Source: Oscillospiraceae bacterium (GTDB lineage Bacteria; Bacillota; Clostridia; Oscillospirales; Oscillospiraceae). From it: a stretch of 60,523 nucleotides of DNA. Position 1 is the stretch's first letter. Every line of letters begins with the position of its first letter. The stretch covers positions 1-60,523 of the forward strand of contig JAAWDI010000054.1 in the NCBI GenBank assembly GCA_022793685.1, given 5' to 3'. Position numbers and translations under genes: made by a program. Under the pieces are notes generated by a model. The model searched no databases, had not been told where the DNA came from, and saw only the letters and a program-made list of their open reading frames with translations. Shown in pieces: positions 33,504 through 41,063 of this stretch.

Positions 33504-34723
33504 GCAGCATGAAAAAGACCGTTACGGCAGACGAGGCGCGGGACATTCTGCTGTCCCTGTCGGTACAGCGTGAAACGGAGACCTTGTCCTTGCGGGCGGC
33601 CCGCGGGCGGGTGCTGGCGGAGAACGTGACTGCCAGTGTGCCCATGCCGCCCTTTGACCGCAGCCCCTTTGACGGCTATGCCGTCCGATGGGAGGACACG
33701 GCAAACGCCGCGCAATCGTTGCCCGCCGTTTTGCGCATTGTGGAGGAGCTTCCCGCGGGGACGGCGCCCACCGAAACGGTGGGGGCGGGTATGGCCGCCA
33801 AAATTTTGACGGGCGCGCCCATTCCGGCGGGGGCGGACTCCGTCATCAAATTTGAAGAAACAGAACGGGACGGCGGCACGGTTCGCATTTTCGCGCCGCT
33901 GAAGCCATGCCAAAATGTGATTTATCGGGGCGAGGAGCTGGAGCAGGGCGCTGTTCTTCTGGAACAGGGCGCGCTGCTGGCCGCGCCGGAGTTGGGAATG
34001 CTGGCCGCCCAAGGGCGGGAGCGGTGCGCCGTATATAAGCGCCCAACGGCGGCGCTGTTCACCACCGGCTCAGAGCTGACGCCGCCGGGGGTGCCGCTGG
34101 AGCCGGGGAAAATCTACGACAGCAACAACGCCATGCTGGCCGCCATGCTGGAGGAGGCAGGTTTTGACTGCCTCGACCTCGGCGCGGTGGAGGACGACGC
34201 GGAACGCATCGCGGCGCGGCTGGAGCAGGCGCTGGAGCAGGCGGATATTGTCATTACCACCGGCGGCGCGTCGGTGGGGGACTATGATTTTGCCCACGCC
34301 GCCGTCGAGCGGGTGGGCGCTGAGGTGCTGTTCCGCAAAATCAGCATGAAGCCAGGCTCCTGCGTGGTGGCGGCTGTCAAGGGGAACAAACATATCCTCA
34401 GCCTGTCGGGCAATCCAGGGGCGGCTGCGGTGTGCCTGCTGCGGGTGGCCATGCCCTACCTGAAGCGGCAGTGCGGCCGCTGTGACGTGCTGCCGGAGGA
34501 AATCGTGCTGCCGCTGAAGGAAGCGGTGCGGAAGGCCAGCCCGGTGACCCGCCTGCTTCGGGGCAGACTGGAAATCACAGACGGGCGGGCCGTCTTTGCG
34601 GAAAATCCCCGGCAGGGCAACGGTATGATTGCCTCTCTGCGGGGCTTTGAGCTGCTGGGAGAGATTCCGGCAGGGTCTCCGCCGTTGGAGGCGGGAACGC
34701 TTATCAAGGCATACCGGTTTTAA
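33500..34723 (+). CDS. moeA: MoeA molybdopterin molybdenumtransferase, 407 aa
   Basis: Inserts molybdate (or tungstate, in MoeA paralogs of W-users) into adenylylated molybdopterin. Landmarks are PPFDRSPFDGYAVR, MAAKILTGAPIPAGADSVIKFEE, IYDSNNAMLAAML, TTGGASVGDYDFA, FRKISMKPG and LSLSGNPGAAAVC, ending with the C-terminal barrel (RGRLEITDGRAVFAENPRQGNGMIASL). Length is normal. GTG start in the mobB stop; an ATG three codons later is an alternative. The riboswitch class upstream hints that tungsten could be the metal, but sequence alone does not separate Mo from W MoeA. Confidence 0.94.
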   Translation: MSSMKKTVTADEARDILLSLSVQRETETLSLRAARGRVLAENVTASVPMPPFDRSPFDGYAVRWEDTANAAQSLPAVLRIVEELPAGTAPTETVGAGMAAKILTGAPIPAGADSVIKFEETERDGGTVRIFAPLKPCQNVIYRGEELEQGAVLLEQGALLAAPELGMLAAQGRERCAVYKRPTAALFTTGSELTPPGVPLEPGKIYDSNNAMLAAMLEEAGFDCLDLGAVEDDAERIAARLEQALEQADIVITTGGASVGDYDFAHAAVERVGAEVLFRKISMKPGSCVVAAVKGNKHILSLSGNPGAAAVCLLRVAMPYLKRQCGRCDVLPEEIVLPLKEAVRKASPVTRLLRGRLEITDGRAVFAENPRQGNGMIASLRGFELLGEIPAGSPPLEAGTLIKAYRF

Positions 34724-34734
34724 GGAGGCGCTAT

Positions 34735-35217
34735 ATGGCGGTTGTGATACGGGCCATGGAGCCGGACGAATACCCTCTGCTTGAAGACTTCCTCTATGAA
34801 GCGATTTTTATCCCGAAGGGCGTAGAGCCGCCGCCCCGGTCCATCGTCAAAAGGCCGGAATTGCAGGTTTATCTGGCGGGCTTTGGGACACAGCCCCACG
34901 ACCGGGCGCTGGTGGCGGAGGTGGACGGAAAGGCGGCGGGGGCCGTGTGGGTGCGCGTCATGGACGATTATGGGCACCTTGACGATGAAACGCCGTCCTT
35001 CGCAATTTCCCTCTACCCAGAGTATCGCGGGCAGGGTATCGGCACGGCCATGATGAAGGAAATGCTTGATGTTCTGAAGGGGTGCGGCTGTGAGAAAGCG
35101 TCCCTTGCGGTGCAGAAGGCCAATTATGCGGTTGGGATGTACCGAAAGCTGGGCTTTGTGGTTGTGGACGAAAACGAAGAAGAATATATCATGGTTCGAT
35201 ATTTGCGGGAATTGTAA
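34735..35217 (+). CDS. GNAT-family N-acetyltransferase, 160 aa
   Basis: Cytosolic acetyl-CoA-dependent acyltransferase of unknown substrate. GNAT motif A is clear (FAISLYPEYRGQGIGTAMMKEML, with the R/Q-x-x-G-x-G pyrophosphate loop). NYAVGMYRKLGFVVVDENEEEYIMVR is motif B and the end strand. It follows moeA by 11 bp with its own AAGGAGG, so it is the last gene of the cofactor unit, perhaps by chance of position. A strong terminator closes the operon. Confidence 0.9.
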   Translation: MAVVIRAMEPDEYPLLEDFLYEAIFIPKGVEPPPRSIVKRPELQVYLAGFGTQPHDRALVAEVDGKAAGAVWVRVMDDYGHLDDETPSFAISLYPEYRGQGIGTAMMKEMLDVLKGCGCEKASLAVQKANYAVGMYRKLGFVVVDENEEEYIMVRYLREL

Positions 35218-35226
35218 GGTAGAGGG

Positions 35227-35252
35227 GAGCGCCCCAGAGGGGCGCTCTTTTT
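35227..35252 (+). terminator. Terminator of the redox/cofactor operon
   Basis: Perfect 9-bp GC stem (35227-35235 with 35239-35247), 3-nt loop, five T. Confidence 0.92.
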
Positions 35253-35286
35253 ATGAAAAAATTTTAGATATTTTTCATAAAAAGTA

Positions 35287-35315
35287 TTGACAAAATGAAG
35301 ATGACGCTGTACAAT
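35287..35315 (+). promoter_or_regulatory. Consensus sigma-A promoter of a candidate non-coding RNA
   Basis: TTGACA (35287-35292), exactly 17 bp, TACAAT (35310-35315): the strongest promoter in the window. No long coding frame follows it before the terminator at 35591. Confidence 0.8.
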
Positions 35316-35342
35316 GCAGACAGAAAAGAGGAGGAGAGTCCA

Positions 35343-35354
35343 ATGGGCAAGTAA
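35343..35354 (+). CDS. Three-codon mini-ORF (MGK) with strong ribosome site
   Basis: ATG-GGC-AAG-TAA preceded by the purine-rich AGAGGAGGAGAG (35327-35338), only ~20 nt from the predicted transcript start. It could be a start-stop regulatory element of the candidate RNA, or chance. Confidence 0.3.
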   Translation: MGK

Positions 35355-35590
35355 AAATCGAATCCCTTTTCCAGCGGCGTCTGCGAGAGGCAAAAACAGG
35401 AGTTCTGAACAGCGACCCGAACATTGGCTCACTGTAGTGAGATGGCACAAGAGGACTGGAAGACAGGTTTCTGTGTGACCCGGCATGTTGCGAAAGTGTT
35501 GCAGAAGAGAGCTCCCCTCTTTTCGGAAGGCGTCAATTCAGAGAAAGCAGAGGTTAACCAAATGGAAGAACCCAAGCAGCATCAGGAGTG

Positions 35591-35628
35591 AACCCCCATC
35601 CGCGCTGGACGGATGGGGGTTGTGCTTT
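35591..35628 (+). terminator. Terminator of the candidate RNA
   Basis: Perfect 12-bp stem (35591-35602 with 35610-35621) with a 7-nt loop, then GTG and six T. Confidence 0.88.
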
Positions 35629-35935
35629 TTTCTGCACTTTTATGCTGCTTGTGACAGGCATAAAATTTGGGAACATCTGACTTCCGCAGCAAGGAAACCA
35701 ATTTTCAGGCAGGCTGATATTTCCGTTTTTTCTTCCAAATTGTGCCGCCCGCCGCAAAGGTAGACCGGTACGGGGAAAGTGAAAGTTTTCCATCCCAAAG
35801 GTGTGTTTCATTGGCAGAAGCCGAGGCGGGTTTTTGCCGCCGAAAGACATATATTAAACAGGCGGGACGTTACGAAACGCGTTGTTCGCGTTTTCGTCGT
35901 TTCGTCTTTTATTGTTTGCAGAGAGGGGTGGTTTC
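35629..35935. other. Intergenic region upstream of spoIVB
   Basis: No gene supported. An imperfect inverted repeat (ACGAAACGCG, 35872-35881, with CGCGTTTTCGT, 35887-35897) lies ~40 bp before the spoIVB start. No clear sigma-A site; a sporulation-sigma promoter is expected but I cannot place it with confidence. Confidence 0.5.
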
Positions 35936-37057
35936 ATGAGAGAAGAAGCAAGCGAGAGACCCCATCACACCATTGACCCACTGCTGTGCGTGCGCATTTT
36001 TGCTGTTTTTTTGATGGCAGTGATGCTTTTACAGGTGCGGGCGGGCGCATGGTTTGCCGCAGGTAACGGCGGAGATGCGGCAAGCAAAGCCGACGCAAGC
36101 GAGCGCAGGGTAGTGGTGCCGTCAGGGCGGGCGGTAGGCATTAAGCTGTTTTCCGACGGCGTTTTGGTAGTCGGCTTGGAGGAGGTCGGCGGCGCTGAGG
36201 AGAAGTCTTCACCTGCCAAGGCGTGCGGTCTGCGGGTGGGCGACGTTATCACCCATGTGGACGGCGATGAGGTCAATACCATTGAAGAAGTGCGGGAGCA
36301 CGTCGAGGAGAGCGGCGGCGGTGAGTTTACCATTCGCGCCGTGCGGGGCGGCAAGCCACTGCAATTCACCGCAGAGGGTACGGAAGACGCCACTGGCAGC
36401 TATAAGCTGGGCGCTTGGCTGCGGGATTCCATGGCAGGCATTGGAACGGTTACGTTTTATGACCCTGAAAGCGGACTTTTTGCCGCCCTGGGCCATGGAA
36501 TCAACGACATTGACACCGCCATGCTTATGCCGCTGGAAGAGGGCGGCATCATGTATGCCGCAGTGTCCGACGTGAAGCGGGGTGAGAGCGGCGCGCCTGG
36601 GGAATTGCACGGGGCATTTCAGGTAAACCGCGATATGGGCGAGCTGTATGCCAACACACCGAGCGGTGTTTTTGGCATTGCGGAGGACGGCTGCAAAGAA
36701 CTGAAGACCATCGGCCGACCCATGGAGGTGGCCACCCGTCAGGAGGTACAGGTGGGTAAGGCTACCATCCTGTCCAACATTGCCGGAGAGAAGACAGAGG
36801 AATACGAGGTGGAGATTACCCGCGTTTACCCCGCTTCTCCGGGAGAGACCCGCAACCTGATGGTAAAGGTAACCGACCAGCGGCTGCTGGACGCCACCGG
36901 CGGCATTGTGCAGGGAATGAGCGGCAGCCCCATCCTTCAGAATGGCAGACTGGTAGGCGCGGTAACCCACGTCCTGGTAGACGACCCGACCACAGGTTAC
37001 GGAATCCTGGCAGAAAATATGCTGAGTGAGGCGGAAACAGCACGGCAAGCGTCGTAG
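35936..37057 (+). CDS. spoIVB: SpoIVB signalling serine peptidase (S55), 373 aa
   Basis: Forespore-made protease that crosses into the intermembrane space and triggers pro-sigma-K processing during sporulation. Residues ~18-40 are a single membrane helix near the N-terminus. Residues ~75-150 form a PDZ domain (CGLRVGDVITHVDGDEVNTIEEVREHV). The S55 peptidase domain follows: FAALGHGIND with the catalytic His, GIVQGMSGSPILQNG with the catalytic Ser, and HVLVDDPTTGYGI with the acidic member. I chose ATG 35936 after GAGAGGGGTGG rather than the longer frame from 35882. It lies directly ahead of spo0A, the conserved order in Bacilli and Clostridia. Confidence 0.95.
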   Translation: MREEASERPHHTIDPLLCVRIFAVFLMAVMLLQVRAGAWFAAGNGGDAASKADASERRVVVPSGRAVGIKLFSDGVLVVGLEEVGGAEEKSSPAKACGLRVGDVITHVDGDEVNTIEEVREHVEESGGGEFTIRAVRGGKPLQFTAEGTEDATGSYKLGAWLRDSMAGIGTVTFYDPESGLFAALGHGINDIDTAMLMPLEEGGIMYAAVSDVKRGESGAPGELHGAFQVNRDMGELYANTPSGVFGIAEDGCKELKTIGRPMEVATRQEVQVGKATILSNIAGEKTEEYEVEITRVYPASPGETRNLMVKVTDQRLLDATGGIVQGMSGSPILQNGRLVGAVTHVLVDDPTTGYGILAENMLSEAETARQAS

Positions 37058-37069
37058 CGCGTCGATAAT

Positions 37070-37076
37070 TGTCGAA
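37070..37076 (+). promoter_or_regulatory. 0A box (Spo0A binding site)
   Basis: Exact TGTCGAA consensus, 30 bp before the -35 of the spo0A promoter, inside a near-palindrome (TCGATAATTGTCGA). It fits autoregulation of spo0A. Confidence 0.6.
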
Positions 37077-37106
37077 CTTTTTGTGACAGAAAATACCAAA
37101 TCCATC

Positions 37107-37135
37107 TTGCGTTTGTTGTCTGAATATGGTAAATT
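37107..37135 (+). promoter_or_regulatory. Sigma-A-type promoter of spo0A
   Basis: TTGCGT (37107-37112), 17-bp spacer ending TATGG, TAAATT (37130-37135), 75 bp before the ATG. No convincing sigma-H site was seen. Confidence 0.55.
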
Positions 37136-37210
37136 AACGGTAACCGGTTCGTTTGTTATCGCGATGAAGTTTAGGTCAGCAAGGTATAAGCTGACGGAAG
37201 GAGTCGCCTC

Positions 37211-37987
37211 ATGGAGAAGAAAAGAATTCTGGTTGCCGACAGCGGAGAGGAATACCGCCGGATTTTAGCGGATGCCCTGAACGCTGAAGCAGATATGGCT
37301 GTTGTGGGTGAGACAGGAGATGGAGAGGAACTGCTCGCCTTGGCGCAAAGCCTCAAGCCTGATGCTGTGGTGATGGAAATGGTACTTTCGGGCGCCGACG
37401 GCCTCGAAGTGCTGGAACGTTTGCACCTGTCTAACGAAAATGGGGAAGAACGCCCGGTGACTCTGGTGCTGTCCGGCTTTGCCCGCGGCAATATGGCCCA
37501 GATGGCAGCGGCCGCCGGTGCGGACTATTATCTGATGAAGCCGTGTAAGCTGACCGCTGTGATTGAGCGTCTGCGCCAGATGATGGGCGGCGCTTCCGGC
37601 GAAGAGGATGAGCCGGAGCGGGAAGAAAACCTGCAAAGCCTGGTGACGGCTATCATCCATGAGATTGGCGTACCCGCCCACATCAAAGGCTATCAATATT
37701 TGCGGGAAGCCATCATTATCGCGGCGGAGGACATGGACGTTATCAATGCGGTAACGAAAATATTATACCCGGAAGTGGCCAAACGCTACCACACCACTGC
37801 ATCCCGTGTGGAACGCGCCATCCGCCACGCCATCGAAGTGGCATGGGACCGGGGCGATTTGGAAATTCTTCAGAAGTATTTTGGCTATACCGTCAGCAAT
37901 GCCAAAGGAAAACCGACCAACAGCGAGTTCATCGCCATGATTGCAGACCGCATTCAGCTTCAGCGCAAGGGCAAGAAGGAAAAGTAA
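37211..37987 (+). CDS. spo0A: Sporulation master regulator Spo0A with Glu at the phospho-acceptor position, 258 aa
   Basis: Response-regulator transcription factor that commits cells to sporulation. Residues 1-~120 are the receiver and ~145-258 the Spo0A DNA-binding domain ([74 protein letters not shown]). The receiver is unusual. Counting against B. subtilis Spo0A, the accepting Asp56 is Glu56 (codon GAA in [12 protein letters not shown]), and the second acidic-pocket residue at 11 is Ser (VADSGEE). Ser in LVLSGF and the Lys of YLMKP are kept. Preceded by AAGGAG, followed by a strong terminator. The substitution suggests phosphorylation-independent or altered activation. Confidence 0.95.
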   Translation: MEKKRILVADSGEEYRRILADALNAEADMAVVGETGDGEELLALAQSLKPDAVVMEMVLSGADGLEVLERLHLSNENGEERPVTLVLSGFARGNMAQMAAAAGADYYLMKPCKLTAVIERLRQMMGGASGEEDEPEREENLQSLVTAIIHEIGVPAHIKGYQYLREAIIIAAEDMDVINAVTKILYPEVAKRYHTTASRVERAIRHAIEVAWDRGDLEILQKYFGYTVSNAKGKPTNSEFIAMIADRIQLQRKGKKEK

Positions 37988-37993
37988 ATCATA

Positions 37994-38025
37994 AAACCCC
38001 CCCGGCCAATCGGCTGGGGGGTTTT
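37994..38025 (+). terminator. Terminator of spo0A
   Basis: AAAACCCCCC...GGGGGGTTTT hairpin with a GC-rich stem and AATC loop, 6 bp past the stop codon. Confidence 0.9.
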
Positions 38026-38167
38026 GTATTTTCGCTTTGACGGCGCAATTTCGTTTGACAGGATATTCATGACAGCACGATACGAAAGGAAATGATAGTG
38101 AAAAAGAAATAAGCCATAGAGAAAAACGGGAAAATCAACGGAGGGGACCAAGCATATTAGAGCGCCT

Positions 38168-38190
38168 TATATCGTAAGATTATAGATATA
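38168..38190 (+). promoter_or_regulatory. Probable LysR-type operator (T-N11-A) upstream of transporter A
   Basis: Perfect inverted repeat TATATC-N11-GATATA ending 1 bp before the -35 hexamer at 38192. This is the geometry of LysR activator sites, and two lysR genes lie nearby. Binding is inferred. Confidence 0.5.
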
Positions 38191-38191
38191 T

Positions 38192-38220
38192 TTCACAAAA
38201 TGAATGGGGTGGGCTACAAT
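38192..38220 (+). promoter_or_regulatory. Sigma-A-type promoter of transporter A
   Basis: TTCACA (38192-38197), 17-bp spacer, TACAAT (38215-38220). The weak -35 fits an activator-dependent promoter. Confidence 0.6.
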
Positions 38221-38318
38221 GATTTTGGAACTATTCCGCAAAGCAGAGCGCTGCGTGGTCGCACCGCATGGGCGGCAATGCGGAGGTATCCGCAAAGCGC
38301 TATGTGAGAGAGGAGAGA

Positions 38319-39737
38319 ATGACTTTGACTGAGAAAAAGATGAAAAACCCCATGTACATGAACATCGTGTACTGCGTGGCGAAGCTGCTGTTCGCCATGC
38401 TGACGTGCTGCGAGCTGTTCTATTTCTCCGCGTTCATGACCGACGCCGCCCTGATGTCGGCCGGTATCGTGGCTATGGTGCTGTCTGTGACAAGCGTTAT
38501 CGACTTCATCGTGTCCTTCTTCCTGGGAACGATTTTGCAGGCATCCCGCCTGCCCTGGGGAAAGTATCGCTCTTGGCTGCTCATTTCGCCCCCCATCGTC
38601 ACCGTGTTCCACATCTTCATGTTCTCCAAGGTGAGCGACAACGAGATGGTATCCGCCGTCGTTATCATCATCGGCTTTGTTATCAGCCACATCGTCTGGA
38701 GCGTCGCAGAGGCGGCATGGAACTCCATGCCTTTGGTCATGACTGAGGACCAGGGCCAGCGTGCCAGCCTGTCTGTGTGGGGTGGCCGCGGCTCTATGGC
38801 CAACACCTTGCTGTTCGGCTTCATCGGTATGCCTATTGTGATGGCCATCTCCGGCCTGTTCAAGGGTAACATGGTTTTGGGCTACTGCGGTCTTGGCGTC
38901 ATACTGTGCATCCTGTACTGGGTGGGTTTCTGGTGGCTGTTCTTTGCCACCAAGGGCTGTGAAGAGACTGCCGCCGACAGGAAGGCCGCCGGTAAGAGCG
39001 AGGTCAAGCAGAAGAGCAATCTGGGCGCCGCGCTGAAGAGCGCCGTCACCAACCCCAACCTGCTGGCTATGATGGTCGGCGTGGCCTGCACCTACTGTAA
39101 CGCCATGATTGGCTCTGCCGCCAACTTCTATCTCTTCAGTTATTCCTTCGAGGTGGGCGCCATCGCCATGATGGGCACCTTCATCTCCATCAACAGCTTG
39201 TCCAAGCTGATTGGCTCGTTCCTGATGCCGGTGTACATGAAGATATTCAAGGGAAGCAAGCGGGCCTGCTATCTGTTTGGCTTCGCCGCTCTGGCTGTGG
39301 TCTATCTGATTGCCTATGTGGCGAACCTGGGCGCGGTAGGTACCATGGCGCTGATTTTGATTGCCAGCTTCCTGTCCGCCACCATTATGTCCATGCAGCT
39401 CGGCCTGTACTTCGATTGTGCCACCTACTCCGAGTGGAAGACAGGCAAAGACGTTAAGGGCTTTGTTATGTCCCTCACCGTTATGCCCATCAAAATTGGC
39501 ATTGTAGTCAAAAACTTCATCTGGTCTGCGGTTTTGGTGGGTATCTCTTACTCCGCCACTGCTACCGATACCTCTGCCTATGACCATGCTTTCCGCTTTG
39601 CTTACTTCCTGATTCCCGTCATCATCTCCGTGGTGGCCATCGCGGTCAACCTGTTGCTGTACCGCCTGAACGAGAGCAAGGTGGCGCAGATGCAGAAGGA
39701 AATCGACGCGCGCAAGGCGGCCGCTGCCGCAGAATAA
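38319..39737 (+). CDS. MelB-type (GPH family, MFS) cation symporter A, 472 aa
   Basis: Inner-membrane importer with about 12 hydrophobic helices. SVIDFIVSFFLGTILQASRLPWGKYRSWLLI corresponds to the MelB helix 2-3 region (D.....G.......R..GK.R.W), and GLYFDCATYSEWKTGKDVKGFVMSLTVMPIKIG is the GPH C-terminal-half signature (CAxYGEWKTG). GPH members couple sugar, glycoside or uronate uptake to cations, but many anaerobe relatives sit beside non-sugar catabolic genes, so the substrate stays open. ATG 38319 is chosen over the frame start at 38268 because AGAGGAG precedes it. It is a clear paralog of the transporter at 43754 on the other side of the glycyl radical enzyme. Confidence 0.9.
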   Translation: MTLTEKKMKNPMYMNIVYCVAKLLFAMLTCCELFYFSAFMTDAALMSAGIVAMVLSVTSVIDFIVSFFLGTILQASRLPWGKYRSWLLISPPIVTVFHIFMFSKVSDNEMVSAVVIIIGFVISHIVWSVAEAAWNSMPLVMTEDQGQRASLSVWGGRGSMANTLLFGFIGMPIVMAISGLFKGNMVLGYCGLGVILCILYWVGFWWLFFATKGCEETAADRKAAGKSEVKQKSNLGAALKSAVTNPNLLAMMVGVACTYCNAMIGSAANFYLFSYSFEVGAIAMMGTFISINSLSKLIGSFLMPVYMKIFKGSKRACYLFGFAALAVVYLIAYVANLGAVGTMALILIASFLSATIMSMQLGLYFDCATYSEWKTGKDVKGFVMSLTVMPIKIGIVVKNFIWSAVLVGISYSATATDTSAYDHAFRFAYFLIPVIISVVAIAVNLLLYRLNESKVAQMQKEIDARKAAAAAE

Positions 39738-39797
39738 GCTTCCAACCGGCTGTGGGAGGGAATTTGGAACCGCCCTCCATACAGTTTGTACTCCCAA

Positions 39798-39840
39798 ACC
39801 GCAGCGGGTCTCTGAATAGAGACCCGCTGCGGTGTTTTCA
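39798..39840 (+). terminator. Terminator of transporter A
   Basis: 15-bp perfect stem (39798-39812 with 39819-39833), 6-nt loop, then GTTTTC. Confidence 0.88.
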
Positions 39841-39934
39841 TGTGGCGCAGAAAATTTTTGTATGGCGCGGAATGCGGAAGATGTGTTAAAATAAAATGAA
39901 ATTAAGATGCAAAACGGCAAGGGGGGAAAAGGCT

Positions 39935-40837
39935 ATGCAGATTGAGCGGCTCAAGGTGTTCATTGACGTAGCGGAATGCCGCAGCTTTACCCGTGCGGCG
40001 GAGCGGGGCTATATTTCCCAGTCTGCCGTCAGCCAACAGATTGCGGCGCTGGAGCGGGAATTGGGCGCTGCCCTGCTGCTGCGGGACCGGAAGGGAAACG
40101 TCTCCCTCACAGCGGAGGGAGAGGTATTTTACCGAGGCTGCGTCAAGGTGGTTGACGCCTATGAAAAGACGGTCATGCAGGTCAGAAACATTCGGGAAGG
40201 GGACAAGGAGGTCATTTTCCTTGGAATGGTGGCCGGGTCGGATGACAAGTGGCTGAGCGAGGTATTGAGCGCCTTTGTGCGGCGCTGCCCCGGTGTGCGG
40301 GTGATGCCGACCTATGACAGCTTTATCGGCCTGCGCCGGGGGCTGGAGAGCGGTCGTCTGGACGCGGCGGTGGCGGTATGCTATGACCTTGAGGACATTG
40401 ACAGCGTAGTGTGCGAGCCGCTGCTGGAGTTACAGTCGGTGGCGCTGGTGTCCAATCAAAGTCCCCTGGCCAGGCAGGAGGAAATGCGTGCCGTTGACTT
40501 GAAGGACGAGTATCTCATCACCACTTCAGAGGCGTATGGTCCAGCCAGCTTTCGCCACTGGATGGAGGAGCGCCGCCGCGAGGGCTATGAGCCGAAGCTG
40601 CGGGAGGCGGTGGACTCTGCTGAAACCCTGCGCCTGTTGGTGGAAATCAATGCGGGCATCGCCATTGTGCCCTCCTATATGCGCCATGATAAAGAGAAGT
40701 GCAGTACTGTGCGGTTGGTGGGAACAGAAGACCGGGTGCCTTATGTGATTGCCCACCGGACGGTGGGTGTGTCGGAGGCGTTGAAGATTTTTATCGCGCT
40801 GACAAAGGAACATTTTGCACATTTTACAGAAGGGTGA
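39935..40837 (+). CDS. LysR-family transcriptional regulator A, 300 aa
   Basis: DNA-binding regulator. Residues 1-60 are the LysR winged HTH (LKVFIDVAECRSFTRAAERGYISQSAVSQQIAALEREL). Residues ~90-300 are the periplasmic-binding-like effector domain. ATG 39935 follows AAGGGGGGAAAAGG; the frame from 39896 lacks a site. It lies between transporter A and the glycyl radical enzyme, all on the same strand but separated by terminators and promoters. It resembles the second LysR at 45332 over its whole length. The likely targets are the two transporters and the enzyme. Confidence 0.92.
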   Translation: MQIERLKVFIDVAECRSFTRAAERGYISQSAVSQQIAALERELGAALLLRDRKGNVSLTAEGEVFYRGCVKVVDAYEKTVMQVRNIREGDKEVIFLGMVAGSDDKWLSEVLSAFVRRCPGVRVMPTYDSFIGLRRGLESGRLDAAVAVCYDLEDIDSVVCEPLLELQSVALVSNQSPLARQEEMRAVDLKDEYLITTSEAYGPASFRHWMEERRREGYEPKLREAVDSAETLRLLVEINAGIAIVPSYMRHDKEKCSTVRLVGTEDRVPYVIAHRTVGVSEALKIFIALTKEHFAHFTEG

Positions 40838-40926
40838 GCAGGCCGAAAAGCCGCCGCAGTAAGGCTGAGGCTTTTTGGGGAAATGCCTAAAGGCTATGAG
40901 AGCTTGACGGAAAGATATTTAACAGA

Positions 40927-40955
40927 TTGACGAAAATGCGGTAAACTGTTATAAA
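40927..40955 (+). promoter_or_regulatory. Sigma-A-type promoter of the glycyl radical enzyme gene
   Basis: TTGACG (40927-40932), 17-bp spacer, TATAAA (40950-40955), ~109 bp before the ATG, which has AGGAGG 12 nt upstream. Confidence 0.7.
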
Positions 40956-41063
40956 GAGAACTGTGGCTTTAGGCGCTTAAACAGCAGGCGCACCCGGCCA
41001 CGGCGGTCTTTGCCGCTGTAACCATGTTGTAAACAGAGAAAGACTGTTAGGAGGAAAGAATAT

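Larger units (their letters stand above)
35322..35628 (+). ncRNA. Candidate ~300-nt structured RNA of unknown class
   Basis: A transcription unit with a consensus promoter upstream and a strong terminator (12-bp stem 35591-35602 with 35610-35621, then T) but no coding frame longer than a few codons starting from a ribosome site. Local hairpins include CTCAC-TGTA-GTGAG (near 35429) and ACAG-GTTT-CTGT (near 35463). I compared it by eye with 6S, tmRNA, SRP, RNase P, T-box and common riboswitches and could not assign it. It ends ~300 bp before spoIVB. Confidence 0.5.

Noticed and set aside
35322-35628. RNase P RNA, 6S RNA or T-box as identity of the candidate RNA
   Set aside because: A GAGGAGAGTCC stretch superficially recalls RNase P, but the remaining conserved regions are absent. 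No T-box core and no long 6S-type stem with a central bubble was found.
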